A stretch of DNA of 64,000 nt from assembly GCA_963627995.1 (NCBI GenBank), contig CAVGCV010000007.1, positions 1-64,000 of the forward strand. Direction: 5' to 3'. The first letter of the stretch is position 1. Each line of letters begins with the position of its first letter. Shown here piece by piece: positions 32,906-41,097 of this stretch. This DNA comes from UBA3839 sp963627995. GTDB taxonomy: Bacteria > Bacteroidota > Bacteroidia > Bacteroidales > Bacteroidaceae. The notes below the pieces were generated by a model that did no database searches, was not told the origin of the DNA, and saw only the letters and a program-made list of their open reading frames with translations. The position numbers and the translations under genes are program-made.

Positions 32906-35388
32906 CGCGCATCATCGGCGCTGAGAGGACGGGCGGCCGGGCCGCGCCGGAGGGGGAGGGCCGCGAGGCGGTGAACTGGCTGCTCATCGACAGCCGCTCG
33001 CTCTGCTTCCCGGAGGAGACGCTGTTCTTCGCGCTGAAGACGCGGCGCAACGACGGCCACCGCTACATCGGCGAGCTGCGCCGGCGGGGCGTGCGCTACT
33101 TCGTGGTGGAGGACGTGCCCGCCGACGCCGGCGGGGCGGTGTTCCTGCGGGTGGGCGACACGCTGCGCGCGCTGCAGGCGCTGGCCGCGCACCACCGCGG
33201 CCGCTTCGCGGTGCCGGTGGTGGCCATCACGGGCTCCAACGGCAAGACGACGGTGAAGGAGTGGCTCTACCAGCTGCTCTCGCCCGACTACAACGTGTGC
33301 CGCTCGCCGCGCAGCTACAACTCGCAGGTGGGCGTGCCGCTCTCGCTGTGGCTCATGGACAGCCACACGGACATCGCCATCATCGAGGCGGGCGTGTCGC
33401 ACCCGGGCGAGATGGAGCGGCTCAACGCCATCATCCGCCCCACCACGGGCGTGGTGACCAACATCGGGCAGGCGCACCAGGAGAACTTCCTGACGCTCGA
33501 CATCAAGTGCATGGAGAAGCTGCAGCTGCTGCGCGGCTGCCGCACGGCGGTGGTGAACATGAGCGACACGTGCGTGGCGCGCTGCGCCCCGGCCATCCCC
33601 GCCGGCGTGGAGCGGGTGGCGTGGAACACGCAGGAGAACGCGCGCCCGGGCGACGCGGCCATCGTGGTGCGCGGCGTGGAGAAGGGCGAGCGGCAGGCCA
33701 CGGTGCGCTTCGCCATCAACGACGAGGTGGGGCAGTTCACCATCCCCTTCATCGACGCGGCGGCCATCGAGAACGCCGTCACCTGCCTGGCCGTCTGCGT
33801 GAGCCTGCGCCTCAGCCCCGACGACATCTGCCGGCGCATGGAGCGGCTCGAGCCGGTGGCGATGCGCCTGGAGGTGAAGGACGGACGCAACGGATGCACG
33901 CTCATCAACGACACCTACAACTCCGACGTGCACTCGCTCGACATCGCGCTCGACTTCATGTCGCGCCGCCCCGACACGCGGCGGCAGCGGCGCACGCTCA
34001 TCCTGTCCGACATCCTGCAAAGCGGCGAGTCGCCGCGCTCGCTCTACAGCCGCGTGGCGCAGATGGCGGCGAGCCGGGGCATCGAGAAGCTCGTGGGCGT
34101 GGGCGAGGGCATCGCGGCGTGCGCCGCCTACTTCCCCATGGAGAGCCACTTCTTCCGGACGACGGACGAGCTGCTGGAGAGCCGCCTGTTCGCGGAGCTG
34201 CACGACGAGTTCATCCTCGTGAAGGGCGCGCGGCAGTTCCGCTTCGACAAGCTGTCGGACCGCCTGACGCTGAAGGTGCACCAGACCATCCTCGAGGTGA
34301 ACCTCAACGCGCTGGTGGAGAACCTCAACCACTACCGCGACTTCCTGCGCCCCACGGGCGGCGGCGGGCGCGTGAAGGTGACGTGCATGGTGAAGGCGTC
34401 GGGCTACGGCATCGGCTCGGTGGAGGCGTCGAAGACGCTGCAGGACAACGGGGTGGACTACCTGGCGGTGGCCGTGGCCGACGAGGGCGCGGACCTGCGC
34501 AAGGCGGGCATCACCGCCAACATCATGGTGATGAACCCGGAGATGACCTCGTTCAAGATGCTCTTCGACCACCGCCTCGAGCCGGAGGTCTTCAACTTCG
34601 ACATCCTGGAGGCCCTCATCCGCGCGGCGGAGAAGGAGGGCATCACCAACTTCCCCGTGCACATCAAGCTCGACACGGGCATGCACCGCCTGGGCTTCGA
34701 CCCCGACAGCGACATGCCGCGCCTGGTGGAGCGGCTGAGGCGGCAGGCGGCCATCATCCCCTGCTCGGTGTTCAGCCACTTCGTGGGCAGCGACGAGGAC
34801 GGGCTCGACACGTTCTCGCAGGAGCAGTTCCGCCGCTTCGACGCGGGCGCGCGCCAGCTGCAGGCCGCCTACGCCCACCGCATCCTGCGCCACATCTGCA
34901 ACACGGCGGGCATCGAGCACTTCCCGCAGTACCACCTCGACATGGTGCGCCTGGGGCTGGGGCTCTACGGCATCGACCCCCGCACGAACCGCGTCATCAA
35001 CAACGTGGTGACGCTCAAGACGACCATCCTGCAGATACGCCGCGTGCCGGCCGGCGACAGCGTCGGCTACGGGCGCCGCTCGTACGTGGAGCGCGACAGC
35101 CGCGTGGCGGCCATCCCCATCGGCTACGCCGACGGGCTGAACCGCCGGCTGGGCAACCGCAACTGCTACTGCCTGGTGAACGGGCGGCGCGCGCCCTACC
35201 TGGGCAACATCTGCATGGACGTGTGCATGATTGACGTGACGGACATCGACTGCCGCGAGGGCGACCACGCCGTCATCTTCGGCGGCGACCTGCCCGTGAC
35301 GGTGCTGAGCGACGCGCTCGGCACGATTCCCTACGAGGTGCTGACGGGCATCTCCACGCGCGTGCAGCGCGTGTACGTGCAGGAGTGA
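32881..35388 (+). CDS. Bifunctional MurF ligase / alanine racemase
   Basis: An 835-residue natural fusion typical of Bacteroidetes. The N-terminal MurF part (residues about 1-455) joins D-Ala-D-Ala to UDP-MurNAc-tripeptide: ATP loop ITGSNGKTTVKEW (about residues 116-128), then the conserved NDTYN and PHPGE-like SHPGEMERL blocks. The C-terminal alanine racemase (about 465-835) has the PLP lysine K505 in MVKASGYGIG and the segment AIPIGYADGLNRR near the second catalytic region. The same polypeptide makes D-Ala and uses the D-Ala dipeptide, both for peptidoglycan. Start ATG 32881 lies inside the end of the GSCFA gene. Ends 34 bp before a bidirectional hairpin. Confidence 0.95.
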   Translation: MQYTIEEIARIIGAERTGGRAAPEGEGREAVNWLLIDSRSLCFPEETLFFALKTRRNDGHRYIGELRRRGVRYFVVEDVPADAGGAVFLRVGDTLRALQALAAHHRGRFAVPVVAITGSNGKTTVKEWLYQLLSPDYNVCRSPRSYNSQVGVPLSLWLMDSHTDIAIIEAGVSHPGEMERLNAIIRPTTGVVTNIGQAHQENFLTLDIKCMEKLQLLRGCRTAVVNMSDTCVARCAPAIPAGVERVAWNTQENARPGDAAIVVRGVEKGERQATVRFAINDEVGQFTIPFIDAAAIENAVTCLAVCVSLRLSPDDICRRMERLEPVAMRLEVKDGRNGCTLINDTYNSDVHSLDIALDFMSRRPDTRRQRRTLILSDILQSGESPRSLYSRVAQMAASRGIEKLVGVGEGIAACAAYFPMESHFFRTTDELLESRLFAELHDEFILVKGARQFRFDKLSDRLTLKVHQTILEVNLNALVENLNHYRDFLRPTGGGGRVKVTCMVKASGYGIGSVEASKTLQDNGVDYLAVAVADEGADLRKAGITANIMVMNPEMTSFKMLFDHRLEPEVFNFDILEALIRAAEKEGITNFPVHIKLDTGMHRLGFDPDSDMPRLVERLRRQAAIIPCSVFSHFVGSDEDGLDTFSQEQFRRFDAGARQLQAAYAHRILRHICNTAGIEHFPQYHLDMVRLGLGLYGIDPRTNRVINNVVTLKTTILQIRRVPAGDSVGYGRRSYVERDSRVAAIPIGYADGLNRRLGNRNCYCLVNGRRAPYLGNICMDVCMIDVTDIDCREGDHAVIFGGDLPVTVLSDALGTIPYEVLTGISTRVQRVYVQE

Positions 35389-35421
35389 CGGGCGGAGGGC
35401 GGCCCGCCGGGCATGCAGGCG

Positions 35422-35457
35422 AAAAGGGAACGCATCAGCGCGATGCGTTCCCTTTTT
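35422..35457. terminator. Bidirectional terminator between murF-alr and the 70-aa gene
   Basis: A perfect 15-bp stem (35422-35436 with 35442-35456), AGCGC loop, A-run on one side and T-run on the other. It serves both convergent units. The stop codon of the minus-strand gene (35435-35437) lies inside the stem. Confidence 0.9.
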
Positions 35458-35647
35458 CTCTCAGCAGCTCCGCGAACCGCTCGCGGATGGCGGCGCGGCG
35501 GACGGCGGGCAGGTCGGGCAGGAGCTCGCCGAGGACTTCGGCGAGGGACTGCTCCGCCCATGCCCGCATCTGCGCCTTGCCCAGGCGCAGGCCGGCGGAG
35601 AGGTCGTTGCGCGGCAGGAGGGAGCGGTTGAAGTTTCCGTCGCTCAT
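35435..35647 (-). CDS. Small conserved-looking protein of unknown function (70 aa)
   Basis: A 70-residue protein, MSDGNFNRSLLPRNDLSAGL..., soluble and mostly helical with two amphipathic segments, one of them rich in Arg and Glu. ATG at 35647 is preferred; the frame extends 32 codons upstream, but that stretch looks like GC-rich spacer. It is downstream of the second ompH gene (121-bp gap), in the place where murI is often found in related genomes. It may be the last gene of the uppS-bamA-ompH transcript. Its stop codon lies inside the bidirectional terminator. I do not recognise the family. Confidence 0.55.
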   Translation of the reverse strand: MSDGNFNRSLLPRNDLSAGLRLGKAQMRAWAEQSLAEVLGELLPDLPAVRRAAIRERFAELLREKGNASR

Positions 35648-35768
35648 GGTGTGGGGCCGGTGTCTTTTGGAAAAAAGAAAGGAATGGAAGAGGGCGGCAC
35701 GGAGCGCGCCGCGGCCCTGGGCCGCGCACGCTCCGTGCCGCACGAGACGGGGCGGGGGGAAGCCCGCC

Positions 35769-36266
35769 TTACTTGAGGCCGAGCTTCGACTTCACCTGCG
35801 CGGTGATGTCGGCGGAGAGGGTCTCGGAGATGTAGGGGATGCCGCTCGTCGCGTCCATGACGTAGACGTAGCCTCCGGCCGCGCCGAGCTCCTTGACGGC
35901 TGCCGACACCTTTTCGGAAATGAGCTGGAGCTTCTCGTTCTGCACCTTCGCGAGCTCCTGGCGGCTGGTCTGCTCGTACTGCTGCAGGCGCTGGTAGAGG
36001 TCCTGGAGCTCCTGCTGGCGGCGCTGCTTGACGGCGTCGACCATGGTGGCCTGGTTCTTCTCGAAGTCCTCGCCCTTGGTCTGGAACTCGTCCTGCATGC
36101 GCTTGAACTCCTCCTCGTACTGCTTCGACATGGACTGGAGCTCGGTCTGCGCCGCAGTGTACTCGGGCATGGCCTGGATGACCTCGGCGGAGTTGAAGTG
36201 CGCGAACTTCTGTGCGAATACGCTCATCGGGAGTGCCACAAGGAGCGTGAGAATTGCTTTTTTCAT
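35769..36266 (-). CDS. OmpH/Skp family periplasmic chaperone (second copy)
   Basis: A 165-residue Skp-like chaperone that holds unfolded outer-membrane proteins in the periplasm. Signal peptide MKKAILTLLVALPMSVFAQ, then KFAHFNSAEVIQAMPEY (the conserved strand and turn), then a long coiled-coil tentacle (about residues 45-110, rich in Glu/Gln/Lys) and a C-terminal GGYVYVMDATSG strand. Follows the first ompH copy by 51 bp. Tandem Skp copies after bamA are usual in Bacteroidetes and may handle different clients. Confidence 0.9.
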   Translation of the reverse strand: MKKAILTLLVALPMSVFAQKFAHFNSAEVIQAMPEYTAAQTELQSMSKQYEEEFKRMQDEFQTKGEDFEKNQATMVDAVKQRRQQELQDLYQRLQQYEQTSRQELAKVQNEKLQLISEKVSAAVKELGAAGGYVYVMDATSGIPYISETLSADITAQVKSKLGLK

Positions 36267-36317
36267 TCTTCTGTTTTATTGGTTTTTGGATGATGGTTCG
36301 TTGCCTGGCGTGGCGGC

Positions 36318-36833
36318 TCAGTGGGCGTAGCCGAGCTTCGTGAGCACCTCGTCGCTGATGTCGATCTTGGGCGAGGCGTAGATGATGCTTCCGCCCGAGG
36401 CGCGGTCGACGACGAGCTGGTAGCCGCGCTGGTCGCAGATGTCCTTGACGGCGTTGTAGATTTCGTCCTGGATGGGCGACATGAGGCTCTGGCGCTTCTT
36501 GTAGAGCTCGCCCTCGCTGCCGAAGTACTTCTTCTTGAGTTCGCTGGCCTGCTTCTCCTTCTGCATGATGGCCTCCTCGGTCTTGGTCTTCTGCGCGTCG
36601 GACAGGAAGACGGACTCCGACTGGTATTTCTTGTACTGCGCCTCGACGTCCTTGAGGATGGCGTCGATTTCGCCCTCCCACTTCTTCGACGCCTGGTTGA
36701 GCTGTTCGTTGGCGCGCTCGTAGGCCGGCACGTTCCTGAGGATGTACTCCATGTCGACGAGCGCGAACTTCTGCGCGCTGGCTGCCACGAACGCCGTTGT
36801 GGCGAGCACGAGGGTGATGAGTGCTTTCTTCAT
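36318..36833 (-). CDS. OmpH/Skp family periplasmic chaperone (first copy)
   Basis: A 171-residue protein with signal peptide MKKALITLVLATTAFVAASAQ, the conserved KFALVDMEYILRNVPAYERA, a coiled-coil region (about 50-115) with alternating Lys/Glu, and the C-terminal GYQLVVDRASGG strand. Start at 36833 gives the signal peptide; longer reading in this frame runs back into bamA. Same predicted role as its neighbour; the two share the layout but differ in coiled-coil length and sequence, so duplication is old. Directly downstream of bamA (68-bp gap). Confidence 0.9.
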   Translation of the reverse strand: MKKALITLVLATTAFVAASAQKFALVDMEYILRNVPAYERANEQLNQASKKWEGEIDAILKDVEAQYKKYQSESVFLSDAQKTKTEEAIMQKEKQASELKKKYFGSEGELYKKRQSLMSPIQDEIYNAVKDICDQRGYQLVVDRASGGSIIYASPKIDISDEVLTKLGYAH

Positions 36834-36901
36834 AATCAGTGAGTTTTTTGGGGTTTGTCTGTCTGCGAGGTCGGGCCGCGGGCCGCGCGCCGGGCGTCCG
36901 G

Positions 36902-39550
36902 CTAGAACTCCTGCCCGAGGATGAAGTGGAACTGGCTGCCGCCGTAGCTCTTGGAGCCGAACACCTTGTCGAATCCGTAGGCCCAGTCGATGCCGAGCAG
37001 GCCGACCATCGGGAGGAAGATGCGCACGCCGACGCCCGCCGATCGCTTCATGTCGAACGGGTTGAACTTCTTGACGTCGCTCCACGCGTTGCCGCCCTCG
37101 GCGAAGGCCAGGGCGTAGATGTTGGTGGAGCCCTGCAGCATGAGGGGGTAGCGGAGCTCGAGCCCCATGCGCGTGTAGGCGTAGCCCTCGTAGCCGCGCG
37201 GGGTGAGCGCGCCGTTGTCGTAGCCGCGCAGCCCGATGGTCTCGGAGTAGTAGCTCGACGAGTAGCCCGACATGCCGTCGCCGCCCATGTAGAACGTCTC
37301 GAAGGGCGAGCGCTTGTGGCTGTTGTAGTGGCCGAGGAAGCCGGCGTCGAAGCGCGTCATGAGGACGAAGCACTTGCTGGCGCTGGAGAGGGGCGTGAAG
37401 AACTTGGATGTGAACTTCCACTTGTGGTACTCGATCCAGCGGTAGATTTTCTGAAGGTTCTGCATCCGGTCGGCGTCGGCCGTCGATGTGCGCGAGCTGA
37501 GGTCGGCGTAGTCGAGGCCGTCGAACAGCGAGTAGGGCGGCGTGAGCGACACGGAGAGCCCGACCTGCGAGCCCATGCGCGGGAACATCGGGTTGTCGAT
37601 GGACGAGCGCGAGAGCGAGAGGGTGAGGTTGATGTTGTTGCAGCTTCCGTCGGTGATGAGGAAGTACTCCCAGTCCTTGAGCGAGTAGCGCGTGTAGGAA
37701 AGGGTGGCGGAGAGGCTGAAGTAGTTGTCGGGCCAGTTGAGCCGCTTTCCCCACCCCATGGAGAGGCCGTAGACCTGGAGGTACTTGTCGGGGTCGTAGT
37801 AGGAGCTGTAGTTGTTGTAGTAGGAGTTGTTGTAGCTGCCGTATCCATAGAGCATGGAGTAGTAGCTGTTCATGTAGGAGTTGTTGTAGTAGCTGGAGTT
37901 GATGTCCGTGTAGCGGGAGTAGAAGCCCGACACGGAGAAGGAGTTCGGGCGCTTGCCGCCGAACCACGGGTCGTAGAAGGAGAGGCTGTAGGACTGGTAG
38001 TAGCTGCCGTTGGTGGAGGCGCTCAGCTCCAGCTGCTGGCCGTCGCCGCGCGGCAGGATGCCCCGGCGCAGCTTGTCGCGCCCGAAGAGGTTGCGCATGG
38101 AGAAGTTGGTGAACTTGAGCCCGGCCTTCAGGATGACGCCCGTGTAGCCGTAGCCGAGGGAGAACTCCACCTGGTCGTTGGGCTTCGGCGTGAGGCCGAG
38201 GTTCATGTCGACGGTGCCGTTCACGGCGTCGGGGACGGGCTTGAAGTCCATCTGCTCGGGGTCGAAGAAGCCCAGCTGCATGATTTCCTGCGCCGAGCGG
38301 CGGTAGGCGTCCATCGAGAAGAGGTCGCCGGGCTTGACCTTCAGCTCGCGCCGCACGACGTCCTCGTACACCTGCGTGTTCCCGTAAATCTTGATCCTGT
38401 TGATGGTGGCCTGCCGCCCCTCCTCGATGCGGATCTCGAGGTCGATGGAGTCGCCGTCAATCTCGGTCTCCACGGGCTTCACCCGGCTGAACACGTAGCC
38501 CTCGTTGTAGTAGGAGTTGCTGACGGAGTTCTCGTCCGCCTGCAGGCGCTTGTCGAGGTGCTTCTGGTCGTAGACGTCGCCGCGCTGCATCTGCAAGGTG
38601 TTGTTGAGCGCGTCGGTGGAGAAGATGGTGTTGCCCACCCAGTTGATGCCGCGCACGTAGTAGCGCTGGCCCTCGTCGATGTCGATGTACACGTCCACCA
38701 GGTTGTTGCCGAGGTCGGCCACGCTGTCCCGCGCAATCTGCGCGTCGCGGTAGCCCAGCTCGTTGTACTTCTCGATGATGCGGTCCTTGTCCTCCGCGAA
38801 CTTCTCGTCGATGAACTTCTTCGTCTTGAACAGGCTCTTGAAGCCCCTCTCGTTCGTCTTCTTCAGCAGCCCGCCGCCGAAAAAGCCGCCGACGAACTTG
38901 CCGCGCTTGATGTGGTCGTTGCCCGTGATGTGGATTTTGTTGACGCGCACCTTCTCGTGCTTGTCGATGTTGATGTCCACCAGCATCTCGTTGGCCTTGC
39001 TCACGTCGTCGCGCTGCAAGATTTCCACCTCGGCGTTCTTGAAGCCCTTCTCCTCGTAGTACTTGCGGATGATACCCTTGGCGCGGTCCACCATGTTCGG
39101 GTTGATCTGGTTGCCCTTGATGATGCCTATCTTCTGCTCGATGTCGTCTTTCTCGCCCTTCTTCACGCCGTTGATGTTGATTTGCGAGACGCGCGGGCGC
39201 ATGGCGAGCGCAATCTTCAGATAGACGCTGTCGTTCTGGATGCGGTCGGCCTCGATGCGCACCGACGAGAACAGCCCGTTCTTCCAAAACCGCTTCACGG
39301 CGTCCGTCACCTCGTCGCCGGGGATGTGGATCTCCTGCCCTACGGAAAGGCCGGAGATGCCGATGAGCACGTAGTCCTCGTAGTTGGACGCTCCCTCCAC
39401 CTCGATGCCGCCGATGGGGTAGCGGCGGGGCGTGGCCGTTCCGTAAATGACCTTGGGCTTTTCCGTGGCGTTGCCCTCCTGCGCCACCGCCCGCGGGGCA
39501 CTGAGCAGGAGCAACGTCGCCGAAAGAATGATGCGCTGTATGTTGTTCAT
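36902..39550 (-). CDS. bamA: Outer-membrane protein assembly factor BamA
   Basis: An 882-residue Omp85 protein, the core of the machine that folds outer-membrane barrels. Signal peptide 1-24 (ending AVAQ), about five POTRA domains (residues 35-440), then a 16-strand barrel with the C-terminal GLLGIDWAYGFD and terminal phenylalanine. The barrel region contains a very Tyr/Asn/Ser-rich stretch (residues about 548-587, coded around 37789-37905), which is unusual and probably an extracellular loop. Upstream uppS is 48 bp away; downstream are two Skp-like chaperones whose clients BamA receives. Confidence 0.95.
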   Translation of the reverse strand: MNNIQRIILSATLLLLSAPRAVAQEGNATEKPKVIYGTATPRRYPIGGIEVEGASNYEDYVLIGISGLSVGQEIHIPGDEVTDAVKRFWKNGLFSSVRIEADRIQNDSVYLKIALAMRPRVSQININGVKKGEKDDIEQKIGIIKGNQINPNMVDRAKGIIRKYYEEKGFKNAEVEILQRDDVSKANEMLVDINIDKHEKVRVNKIHITGNDHIKRGKFVGGFFGGGLLKKTNERGFKSLFKTKKFIDEKFAEDKDRIIEKYNELGYRDAQIARDSVADLGNNLVDVYIDIDEGQRYYVRGINWVGNTIFSTDALNNTLQMQRGDVYDQKHLDKRLQADENSVSNSYYNEGYVFSRVKPVETEIDGDSIDLEIRIEEGRQATINRIKIYGNTQVYEDVVRRELKVKPGDLFSMDAYRRSAQEIMQLGFFDPEQMDFKPVPDAVNGTVDMNLGLTPKPNDQVEFSLGYGYTGVILKAGLKFTNFSMRNLFGRDKLRRGILPRGDGQQLELSASTNGSYYQSYSLSFYDPWFGGKRPNSFSVSGFYSRYTDINSSYYNNSYMNSYYSMLYGYGSYNNSYYNNYSSYYDPDKYLQVYGLSMGWGKRLNWPDNYFSLSATLSYTRYSLKDWEYFLITDGSCNNINLTLSLSRSSIDNPMFPRMGSQVGLSVSLTPPYSLFDGLDYADLSSRTSTADADRMQNLQKIYRWIEYHKWKFTSKFFTPLSSASKCFVLMTRFDAGFLGHYNSHKRSPFETFYMGGDGMSGYSSSYYSETIGLRGYDNGALTPRGYEGYAYTRMGLELRYPLMLQGSTNIYALAFAEGGNAWSDVKKFNPFDMKRSAGVGVRIFLPMVGLLGIDWAYGFDKVFGSKSYGGSQFHFILGQEF

Positions 39551-39598
39551 CTTTGTGTTTGTTTCTTGGAATGGTAATCGGGTCTTGCGTCCCCAATC

Positions 39599-40357
39599 CT
39601 AAGCCCCGGCCGGACGGGCCTGCTCGCGCGCCACCTGCTCGCCCGTCTTCCCGAAGCGCCGCTGGCGGCCTTGGTAGTCGCAGACGGCCTTGCAGAACTC
39701 GTCCTCGTCGAAGTCGGGCCAGAAGACCTTGGTGAAGTAGAACTCGGAATAGGCGCACTGCCACAGGAGGAAGTTGCTGAGGCGTTCCTCGCCTCCCGTG
39801 CGGATCAGCAGCTCGGGGTCGGGGATGCCGCGCGTTGCCAGGTGCTGCCCGACGGTGTCCTCGCAGATGTCCTCCAGGCGCAGCGTGCCGTCCCTCACCT
39901 CGCGGGCGATGTCGGCCACGGCTCTCGTCAGCTCCCATTTCGAGGAGTAGCTCAGGGCCAGCACCAGCGTGATGGTCTCGTTGCCCCTGGTCTTCTCCTC
40001 CATGCTCCGCACGCAGTCCTGCACCTCTGCCGGCAGGCGGCCGATGTCGCCCACCATGCGGAAGCGGACGTCGTTCTTCATGAACAGCTCCTCCTCCAGG
40101 TTCTGCATCAGCAGCGCCATGAGGGCTGCGACCTCGCTGGCCGGCCGGTTCCAGTTCTCGGTGGAGAAGGTATAGAGGGTCAGGTACTTCACGCCGAGAC
40201 GGATGGCCGTCTCTATCGCCTTGCGCACGGCCTCGGCGCCGGCCTGGTGTCCCATCGTGCGCTCCATGCCGTGCGCCTGGGCCCAGCGGCCGTTGCCGTC
40301 CATGATCATGGCCACGTGGCGCGGGACCCGTTGCCTGTCAACCTTTTCTATATACAT
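39599..40357 (-). CDS. uppS: Isoprenyl transferase (undecaprenyl diphosphate synthase family)
   Basis: Adds isopentenyl units in cis to farnesyl diphosphate to make the C55 carrier lipid for peptidoglycan and surface glycans. At 252 residues it has normal length. Catalytic Asp is D20 in MIMDGNGRWA; other family blocks are GHQAGAEAVRKAIE, LTLYTFSTENWNRP and the C-terminal PDPELLIRTGGEERLSNFLLWQ with YSEFYFT. Part of the minus-strand envelope run: DUF6089 gene 16 bp upstream, bamA 48 bp downstream. Confidence 0.95.
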   Translation of the reverse strand: MYIEKVDRQRVPRHVAMIMDGNGRWAQAHGMERTMGHQAGAEAVRKAIETAIRLGVKYLTLYTFSTENWNRPASEVAALMALLMQNLEEELFMKNDVRFRMVGDIGRLPAEVQDCVRSMEEKTRGNETITLVLALSYSSKWELTRAVADIAREVRDGTLRLEDICEDTVGQHLATRGIPDPELLIRTGGEERLSNFLLWQCAYSEFYFTKVFWPDFDEDEFCKAVCDYQGRQRRFGKTGEQVAREQARPAGA

Positions 40358-40373
40358 TTTGTACGTTGCTTCC

Positions 40374-41078
40374 CTAATCGTTGTTGCATTTTCGGTACTT
40401 CGGGCAGAGGTCGTAGGACAAGTAGAGCATCGTGAAGCAGTAGGTGTCCTTGTTCTTCAGGAATCCGCTCGCGATGTCGTAGGGGTCGGCGATGCCGTCC
40501 AGCTTGTCGCTCAGGCTGAAGCGCATCGACCAGTCGACGCCCACGTTCCAGCGCTCGCCCAGCTTGTATTTCACGCCCGCTCCCACGGGGACGTTCATGG
40601 TGAGCACGTCACCGCACGCCGTCGCGCCCAGCCCCAGCTGGACGTAGGGCGTGAGCCGCCGGTGTCCCTTGTAGCCGGCGTGCAGCCCGTAGCCCCAGAA
40701 GGAGAGCTCGAACTGGCAGCCCACGTCGACCACCGACTTGTCGAACGCCCATTCCGTCTCGGCGCTCTCGGGATAGCGGTTGTCCTGCAGCAGCGCGTCG
40801 CCCGAGATGCCGCCGCAGGCGACGTTGAACTTCAGGGCCTTGCGGGGGTCGAAGTTGTAGCGCCCCATCAGCCCCGCCGCCGCCTTCGTGCGCTTGTAGA
40901 GCGAGGAGTAGTTGGCGTCGCCCAGGTAGAAGCTGCCTCCGGCCATCGCGCCCAGCTCCAGCGCATACTCCAAGTCCTGCGCGCGCGCCGGCGGCGCGAG
41001 CAGCAGACCGCCGAGCACCGACAGCATGGCGGCGCAGCGGGCCGGGGTGGCGTGGAGGAAGTCGCGGAGCTTGCCCAT
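40374..41078 (-). CDS. DUF6089 family outer-membrane beta-barrel protein
   Basis: A 234-residue secreted protein. Signal peptide about residues 1-33 (LLLAPPARAQ), then short amphipathic beta-strands with aromatic girdle residues (AMAGGSFYLGDANYSSLYKRTKAAAGLMGRY), consistent with an 8-10-stranded small barrel. The N-terminal pattern and the position just before uppS-bamA match DUF6089, a Bacteroidetes family of unknown function. The context suggests involvement in, or dependence on, outer-membrane biogenesis. 19 bp after the DUF6242 gene. Confidence 0.8.
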   Translation of the reverse strand: MGKLRDFLHATPARCAAMLSVLGGLLLAPPARAQDLEYALELGAMAGGSFYLGDANYSSLYKRTKAAAGLMGRYNFDPRKALKFNVACGGISGDALLQDNRYPESAETEWAFDKSVVDVGCQFELSFWGYGLHAGYKGHRRLTPYVQLGLGATACGDVLTMNVPVGAGVKYKLGERWNVGVDWSMRFSLSDKLDGIADPYDIASGFLKNKDTYCFTMLYLSYDLCPKYRKCNND

Positions 41079-41097
41079 AAGCGTTCGGATGCGGTTG

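Noticed and set aside
32677..35268. Long antisense frame opposite murF-alr
   Set aside because: Shadow of a GC-rich gene with intact catalytic motifs on the plus strand.
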